A stretch of 64,000 bases of DNA from Mesobacillus foraminis. Lineage in GTDB: Bacteria; Bacillota; Bacilli; Bacillales; Cytobacillaceae. The notes under the pieces were generated by a model. That model did not search any database and was not told where the DNA came from. It saw only the letters and a list, made by a program, of their open reading frames with translations. Position 1 is the stretch's first letter; each line of letters opens with the position of its first letter. Shown here one piece after another: positions 60,085 through 64,000 of the stretch. The stretch covers positions 1-64,000 of the forward strand of contig NZ_SLVV01000004.1 of NCBI RefSeq assembly GCF_004340465.1. The letters run 5' to 3'. A program made the position numbers and the translations under genes.

Positions 60085-60960
60085 ATGGATATCAAACAAT
60101 TATCGTATTTCGTTGCTATAGCCGAGGAAAAAAATATCACTGCCGCTGCCAATAGGCTGCATATGTCACAGCCGCCGCTCAGTATCCAATTAAAGCAGCT
60201 GGAAGAAGAGCTCGGTGTGCGTCTTATCGAAAGGAACGGCAAAAGGTTTGACTTAACGGACAAGGGGCTGGTTCTCTATAAGCACGCTTTGACCTTAATT
60301 AATGAAATGGAAGAAATCAAAAACGAACTAAAGGAGACGGAGGAGGGAACAAAAGGAACACTCTCAGTTGGGATTAATACCCTGTCTGTCCCAGGTTTCA
60401 CGGAAATCCTGGAGGCTTTTCATCAAAAATATCCAAAGGTCGCATTAAAAATTGTTCAAAATGATTCTTTTCATTTGACTGAACTGGTAAAAAACAGGGT
60501 TGTGGAGCTGGCTTTCGTTCGATTGCCTCTGGAGCATCAAGGTTTGGCCTACCACCATCTTTTCAGCGAGTCTTTTGTATTTATCAGCACAGAGCCTGTT
60601 CATAATATTTCCCTAAAGGATTTGACTAATGTCCCTCTCATTATGCCGAGTACCGAAGGCTTGGGCATCTATAACCTCATATTAGATGCTTTTTCAAAAG
60701 AACAGGTTCAGCCTACCAGGATTGGTGAATGCTCGGATATGAAGATCCTAATGGAAATGGTTACAGCAGGAATGGGGGCCACAATTGTCCCTCAGTCGGT
60801 GATGGATGTTCATGGCAATAAAAGCCTTTATTCTTGCAAAGTTTCTGAATCAACGCTTGTTTCCTCACTCGGAATGATTTGGCTGGAGCATCATTTTATT
60901 TCAGGTCCGGCGAAAAATTTCCTCAAGCTAGTAAGAGAAAAAATGAAAATAAGGCATTAG
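60085..60960 (+). CDS. LysR-family transcriptional regulator
   Basis: A 291-residue LTTR with N-terminal winged HTH (DIKQLSYFVAIAEEKNITAA, PPLSIQLKQLEEELGVRL) and a C-terminal periplasmic-binding-type effector domain from about residue 90. It belongs to the branch with SQPPLSIQLKQLE, the same branch as CitR/AlsR-like regulators. Divergent from the NCS2 permease, which it may regulate. ATG at 60085 after AGGAGATT. Effector unknown. Confidence 0.9.
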   Translation: MDIKQLSYFVAIAEEKNITAAANRLHMSQPPLSIQLKQLEEELGVRLIERNGKRFDLTDKGLVLYKHALTLINEMEEIKNELKETEEGTKGTLSVGINTLSVPGFTEILEAFHQKYPKVALKIVQNDSFHLTELVKNRVVELAFVRLPLEHQGLAYHHLFSESFVFISTEPVHNISLKDLTNVPLIMPSTEGLGIYNLILDAFSKEQVQPTRIGECSDMKILMEMVTAGMGATIVPQSVMDVHGNKSLYSCKVSESTLVSSLGMIWLEHHFISGPAKNFLKLVREKMKIRH

Positions 60961-60992
60961 CATGGAAGTAATTTTTTGGGGGAGTTGTTTAG

Positions 60993-61409
60993 ATGGATGC
61001 CTTGAAATTGGGCCCCCTGATCATAAAGTACAATGTACTATTTGCGTTAGGGGCCGGGATTGCTGTTTATGCTATCTTAAAAAGGGTAACCGCCAAAGAT
61101 CAGGTTTTTCAAAAGCAGTTTTTTGATGTTTTAATCAATAGTGTCCTGCTTTTCATTATTTTTTATAAAGGAAGTATATTAGTATTTCACCCTGATCTGC
61201 TGCAGGTTCATCTCCTTGGAGCTCTGTCTCTGAATGGGGGTGTAAAGGAAGGGCTTGCAGGACTGGCTGCAGGGGGGATGTACTTTTTTTACCAATACAA
61301 GAAGAAGAGATGGCTGCAAAAAGATGCAGGCAGAGCCATTCTGTATGCAGCAGTCACCTACATTACTGCCTATTGGTTTCTTCAAACCTTATTTTTTCTT
61401 GTCGTTTAG
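60993..61409 (+). CDS. Four-helix membrane protein, partner of the TlpA-like gene
   Basis: A 138-residue integral membrane protein with about four helices. It starts with an LGPLIIKYNVLFALGAGIA-like segment, recalling the beginning of prolipoprotein diacylglyceryl transferase, but is too short and lacks its catalytic motifs. It lies 42 bases before the thioredoxin-like gene and probably shares its transcript, suggesting a role in extracellular thiol chemistry. ATG at 60993 after GGGGGAG. Function inferred from context only. Confidence 0.7.
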   Translation: MDALKLGPLIIKYNVLFALGAGIAVYAILKRVTAKDQVFQKQFFDVLINSVLLFIIFYKGSILVFHPDLLQVHLLGALSLNGGVKEGLAGLAAGGMYFFYQYKKKRWLQKDAGRAILYAAVTYITAYWFLQTLFFLVV

Positions 61410-61451
61410 GGTAAGTTATACCTAACAAAGATAACGGAGGAAGTATATAAG

Positions 61452-61961
61452 GTGAAAAGAGGTTTATTGCTAATCATAGTCTTTACGGCCTTAATATTTG
61501 CAGCAACACCCGGGATGACACAAAAATGGAACATGGGAGCTTTCCCAAGTGCGAAAGCTGCAGGTATCCAGGCTCCGGAATTTTCATTGAAAAATCTCCA
61601 GAATGAAACTATTCAGCTATCTCAGTATAAAGGAAAAAAAGTTCTGATTAATTTTTGGGCAACCTGGTGTCCGCCCTGCAAAGCGGAGATGCCAGTCATG
61701 CAGGATCTTTACGAACGGAACATGGACAAAATTGAATTCCTGGCCATTAACATTGATCCTGAAAATAATGTTAAGAGCTACGTGAAGAAGATGGAGCTAA
61801 CATTTCCGATCCTTCTGGACAAGTCTGGCACTATCAACGAACAGTATGGAATTATTTCAATCCCCACCACATTCTTAGTGGACGAAAACGGGAATATCAT
61901 TAAAAAACAAATTGGTGCCATGAATGCAGAACAAATGCAGGAATTTATTAACACACCCTAA
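61452..61961 (+). CDS. Membrane-anchored thioredoxin-like protein (YneN/ResA-type)
   Basis: A 169-residue TlpA/ResA-family oxidoreductase: an N-terminal signal-anchor (about residues 1-20), then a thioredoxin fold with catalytic WCPPC near residue 75 and the cis-proline segment SIPTTFLVDENG. It would act outside the membrane in thiol-disulfide exchange. GTG start at 61452, GGAGG about 12 bases upstream. Position after aconitase and before sspN-tlp matches B. subtilis yneN. A terminator (AGACAAT / ATTGTCT, T run) follows. Confidence 0.9.
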   Translation: MKRGLLLIIVFTALIFAATPGMTQKWNMGAFPSAKAAGIQAPEFSLKNLQNETIQLSQYKGKKVLINFWATWCPPCKAEMPVMQDLYERNMDKIEFLAINIDPENNVKSYVKKMELTFPILLDKSGTINEQYGIISIPTTFLVDENGNIIKKQIGAMNAEQMQEFINTP

Positions 61962-61988
61962 GACAATCCATACGATTGTCTTTTTTTT
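61961..61988 (+). terminator. Rho-independent terminator
   Basis: AGACAAT / ATTGTCT stem, loop CCATACG, then eight T. Confidence 0.9.
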
Positions 61989-62090
61989 ACTTTTAGGTAA
62001 AGACACCTATCGAAAAGAAATAACGTACTTATAAAAAGATAAAAATGAATTAAATTTTCAAAAAGTTGTAATAATTAAAACGCATATTGG

Positions 62091-62105
62091 GCATAATTAT
62101 TGTTA
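62091..62105 (+). promoter_or_regulatory. Fur-like operator upstream of the FbpB-like gene
   Basis: GCATAATTATTGTTA matches the 7-1-7 Fur box TGATAATNATTATCA at 10 of 14 positions and lies 28 bases before the start codon of a gene of the Fur-regulated basic protein type. It may overlap the -10. Confidence 0.5.
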
Positions 62106-62132
62106 GAATAATGCTAAGGGATGGTGAACAAT

Positions 62133-62264
62133 ATGAGAAAACCAAGAAAACGTTCTTTTGAAGAACTGGTTCTAGAAAATAAATTGCAAATCTTAAATGA
62201 TCGTGATGCGATGGAAAAGCTTGAAGCGAAACTTGAGCTTAAGCGGCTGGGCAAGGCTGAATAA
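62133..62264 (+). CDS. FbpB-like Fur-regulated basic protein
   Basis: A 43-residue basic protein: MRKPRKRSFEELVLENKLQI then LNDRDAMEKLEAKLELKRLG. The pattern KxSFEELVxENKxxxLxD and basic charge fit the FbpB/C family, whose B. subtilis members work with the small RNA FsrA in the iron-sparing response. ATG at 62133 after AAGGGATGGTG. A Fur-like site lies upstream. Its presence beside aconitase, a target of iron sparing, is notable. It is inserted into the yneN-sspN stretch. Confidence 0.75.
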   Translation: MRKPRKRSFEELVLENKLQILNDRDAMEKLEAKLELKRLGKAE

Positions 62265-62332
62265 AAAGCATTCTTTACCATTAATGAATCTTCTCTGAAC
62301 AGGAAAGACTTTGAATAGAGGAGGGGATCATC

Positions 62333-62476
62333 ATGGGAAATCCGAATCGCAAAAGTAAATACTTTGTTCCTGATCATATTGGAACGCAGCCAAGAGGATT
62401 TGGCGGCAATAATGGAAAAAAAATGCAGGACACTTCAGGTAAACATGCCCAGGTCATTCAGACTAAAGGGGAGTAA
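62333..62476 (+). CDS. sspN: Small acid-soluble spore protein SspN
   Basis: A 47-residue SASP: KSKYFVPDHIGTQPRGFGGN and KHAQVIQTKGE match SspN closely. ATG at 62333 after GAGGAGGGG. In B. subtilis sspN and tlp form one sigma-G operon; here a terminator lies between them. Confidence 0.95.
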   Translation: MGNPNRKSKYFVPDHIGTQPRGFGGNNGKKMQDTSGKHAQVIQTKGE

Positions 62477-62484
62477 AGATACCG

Positions 62485-62513
62485 CCCGCCATTCAGGCGG
62501 GTTTTATTTTTTT
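62485..62513 (+). terminator. Rho-independent terminator
   Basis: CCCGCC / GGCGGG stem, loop ATTCA, then TTTTATTTTTTT. Confidence 0.9.
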
Positions 62514-62617
62514 CGGTCATTCAAAAAACTATTTCGGAATTTACACTGATTTCCTAAGATATTTTACTGACAGCAGACACAAACTAATAAACGATCATAT
62601 TAAAGGGGGTAGAAGAA

Positions 62618-62848
62618 ATGGCCTACAATAAGCCAAAACCGGATGACAGAAGCGATAATGTTGAAAAACTGCAATCCATGATCCAGAATACCATTGAGAA
62701 TATGGAAGAAGCTGAAGCTACAATGGAATTCTCGACTCCAGAGGAACGCGCAAATATAGAAGCCAAAAATGAGCGCCGCCGTGAAAGCATCGAGGGATAC
62801 CGCGCGGAAATCAAGGATGAAGCTGCCTTTTCACGTAAAAATCAATAA
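62618..62848 (+). CDS. tlp: Small acid-soluble spore protein Tlp
   Basis: A 76-residue protein: PKPDDRSDNVEKLQSMIQNT and ENMEEAEATMEF match the Tlp family of spore proteins. ATG at 62618 follows AAAGGGGGTAGAAGAA. Found in the spore core; function minor. A terminator follows at 62861. Confidence 0.95.
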   Translation: MAYNKPKPDDRSDNVEKLQSMIQNTIENMEEAEATMEFSTPEERANIEAKNERRRESIEGYRAEIKDEAAFSRKNQ

Positions 62849-62860
62849 GGATTCATTGTA

Positions 62861-62886
62861 GACCTGCCTTATAGGCGGGTCTTTTT
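62861..62886 (+). terminator. Rho-independent terminator of tlp
   Basis: GACCTGCC / GGCGGGTC stem, loop TTATA, then five T. Confidence 0.9.
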
Positions 62887-62949
62887 CCTGTTTTTAAGGA
62901 AATATGGTAAGATACGAAGGATAACTTATAAAAAAAAGAGTGATAATGA

Positions 62950-64000
62950 ATGGAACAGCAACGAAAAATACCAAATCCACGGGAACAAATTAGAAACTGG
63001 GAGCAGGAACTGGACAACAATGGGCGCATACAGGATGAAGGGGCCCTTTTATCTTTTATAAAAACTCTGGCAGGTGAGGAATGGCAAATAAAAGCGGATT
63101 TGCTTGCTATGGCAGCCATTTCAAGGTCCCGGACAATCGGACATGATGCACTCGTCCTTAATTGGATGGAAAAATCGCTTGAATTAGATCCCCGAAACGA
63201 GAAGGCAAAACACTATTTATCCGCTCATAAATGGAAGGGAATGAGTGATCTTTTTGATGAGCTGACCTTTCCGCCCCTGCGGGAAACAGATAATCGCGCA
63301 GCAAAAAAGAACACAGCGGAACAATTCGTACTCATCTGCCGTCAATTTCTCGACCATGCAGAAGCTGGCCTTGAACAGCTTAGAACTCAATTACATAAAG
63401 AAAATGGCTTCAAAGAGCGGTATCAGTCGCTAAGTGTCATCCTTTCAGAAGCCATCGAGGAAACGTCCGCCCTGCTTAAAGCCTCGGAAGGGTATGAGCA
63501 GTCCATTATCGGCGTTTTCCATACCTCCGTGCACTATGAGGAAATGAAGGCTAAAATCAAAAAACTGGAAGAATTGAAGAAGGATTGGGAAAAACAGTTT
63601 ATTGATGAAAAGTCCCGCACTTCGGAAGAAACCGATCCCCTTGAAGACTTAAAAGGAATGGTGGGACTGGAAACGGTGAAGGACCGTGTCAATGACTTTT
63701 ACAGGTTCCTAAAGTATCAGAAGAAACGGAAGGAGCTTGGTTTTCAGACCAGGGATGAACTTAGCCTGAACATGATCTTAACCGGGAACCCCGGTACAGG
63801 CAAAACAACACTTGCAAGGCTTCTGGCCAAAATTTATTACCGCCTTGGCGTGCTGCCCAGGGCAGAAGTAATAGAAGCAGACCGGTCACAGCTTGTCGGT
63901 GCTTATGTAGGTCAGACGGAAGAAAATGTCCGGAAGGTTGTTGAGAAGGCGATTGGCGGAGTGCTGTTCATTGATGAAGCCTACAGTCTAAAAAGAGAGG
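62950..64000 (+). CDS. AAA+ ATPase, CbxX/SpoVK type (partial, runs off the window)
   Basis: An open frame from ATG at 62950 to the window end, at least 350 residues. The first 230 residues form a helical, charged N-domain (starts MEQQRKIPNPREQIRNWEQE; coiled coil near 195-220, KIKKLEELKKDWEKQF). The AAA+ domain begins near DPLEDLKGMVGLETVKDRV, with Walker A GNPGTGKTT near residue 282 and Walker B VLFIDEAYSL just before the edge. This domain is of the CbxX/CfxQ group, which includes SpoVK; SpoVK itself lacks the long N-domain, so this is a larger relative. The other ATG at 62946 stops after 15 codons. C-terminus not seen. Confidence 0.85.
   Translation, partial: MEQQRKIPNPREQIRNWEQELDNNGRIQDEGALLSFIKTLAGEEWQIKADLLAMAAISRSRTIGHDALVLNWMEKSLELDPRNEKAKHYLSAHKWKGMSDLFDELTFPPLRETDNRAAKKNTAEQFVLICRQFLDHAEAGLEQLRTQLHKENGFKERYQSLSVILSEAIEETSALLKASEGYEQSIIGVFHTSVHYEEMKAKIKKLEELKKDWEKQFIDEKSRTSEETDPLEDLKGMVGLETVKDRVNDFYRFLKYQKKRKELGFQTRDELSLNMILTGNPGTGKTTLARLLAKIYYRLGVLPRAEVIEADRSQLVGAYVGQTEENVRKVVEKAIGGVLFIDEAYSLKRE

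Overview
The window looks like chromosomal DNA of a low-to-mid GC, endospore-forming Bacillaceae (Bacillus, Mesobacillus or Cytobacillus-like). This rests on the spore genes (cwlJ, sspO, sspP, sspN, tlp), Bacillus-type ribosome binding sites with frequent GTG and TTG starts, B. subtilis-like gene sets (des/desK/desR, yhcY/yhcZ-like, yoxD, thiW, yqhV), S-box and THI riboswitches, and a right end that matches my memory of the B. subtilis sspP-sspO-citB-yneN-sspN-tlp neighbourhood. There are no rRNA or tRNA genes, no CRISPR arrays and no intact insertion sequence or prophage.

Layout. 0-8 kb: a CidA/LrgA protein, a flavin monooxygenase followed by a broken Dabb gene, a sirtuin, a purine salvage pair (guaD-ade, with ade apparently frameshifted at its 3' end) and an esterase. 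8-16 kb: an AEC transporter, cwlJ, an NSS transporter, and the membrane-fluidity circuit des-desK-desR with a candidate DesR operator. 16-24 kb: an orphan helicase-loader-like ORF, an orphan ATP-grasp enzyme, a YuiH-like molybdopterin protein, a very small type I toxin-like gene in an mRNA whose ends can pair, a YhcYZ-like two-component system, a nuclease lipoprotein and a secreted M14 peptidase. 24-26 kb: a TPP riboswitch before thiW and a SAM-I riboswitch before a small FbpA-like gene. 26-39 kb: mostly metabolic and housekeeping genes (M19 dipeptidase, aspA, aspartokinase, LD-carboxypeptidase, nitrilase, two SDRs), a MerR-type coiled-coil protein with 18-residue repeats, and several decayed spacers.

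40-55 kb is the most notable part: a dispersed selenium module. An ABC transporter (43.9-40.6 kb) has a binding protein that resembles the putative selenate clade rather than classical phosphonate PhnD. selD is itself a selenoprotein (in-frame TGA at codon 18). It is divergent from a 78-residue SelW/Rdx-like selenoprotein (CxxU motif, in-frame TGA at codon 14). selA follows. Both TGA codons are followed at the right distance by a small G-starting stem-loop that fits a bacterial SECIS. selB and selC (tRNA-Sec) are not in the window. Between these genes lie an ABC-F protein, an AbrB-like regulator, pssA, and the kbl-tdh pair that degrades threonine to glycine and acetyl-CoA.

55-64 kb: spore proteins, aconitase with a CcpC-like box, an NCS2 purine-type permease divergent from a LysR regulator, a thioredoxin-like YneN homologue, an FbpB-like gene with a Fur-like site, sspN-tlp, and the start of an AAA+ ATPase of the CbxX/SpoVK type that runs off the end. 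A dispersed palindromic repeat (core GTGCCTGACCCCC) occurs at gene ends throughout the first 23 kb and in one place supplies the stop codon of a gene.
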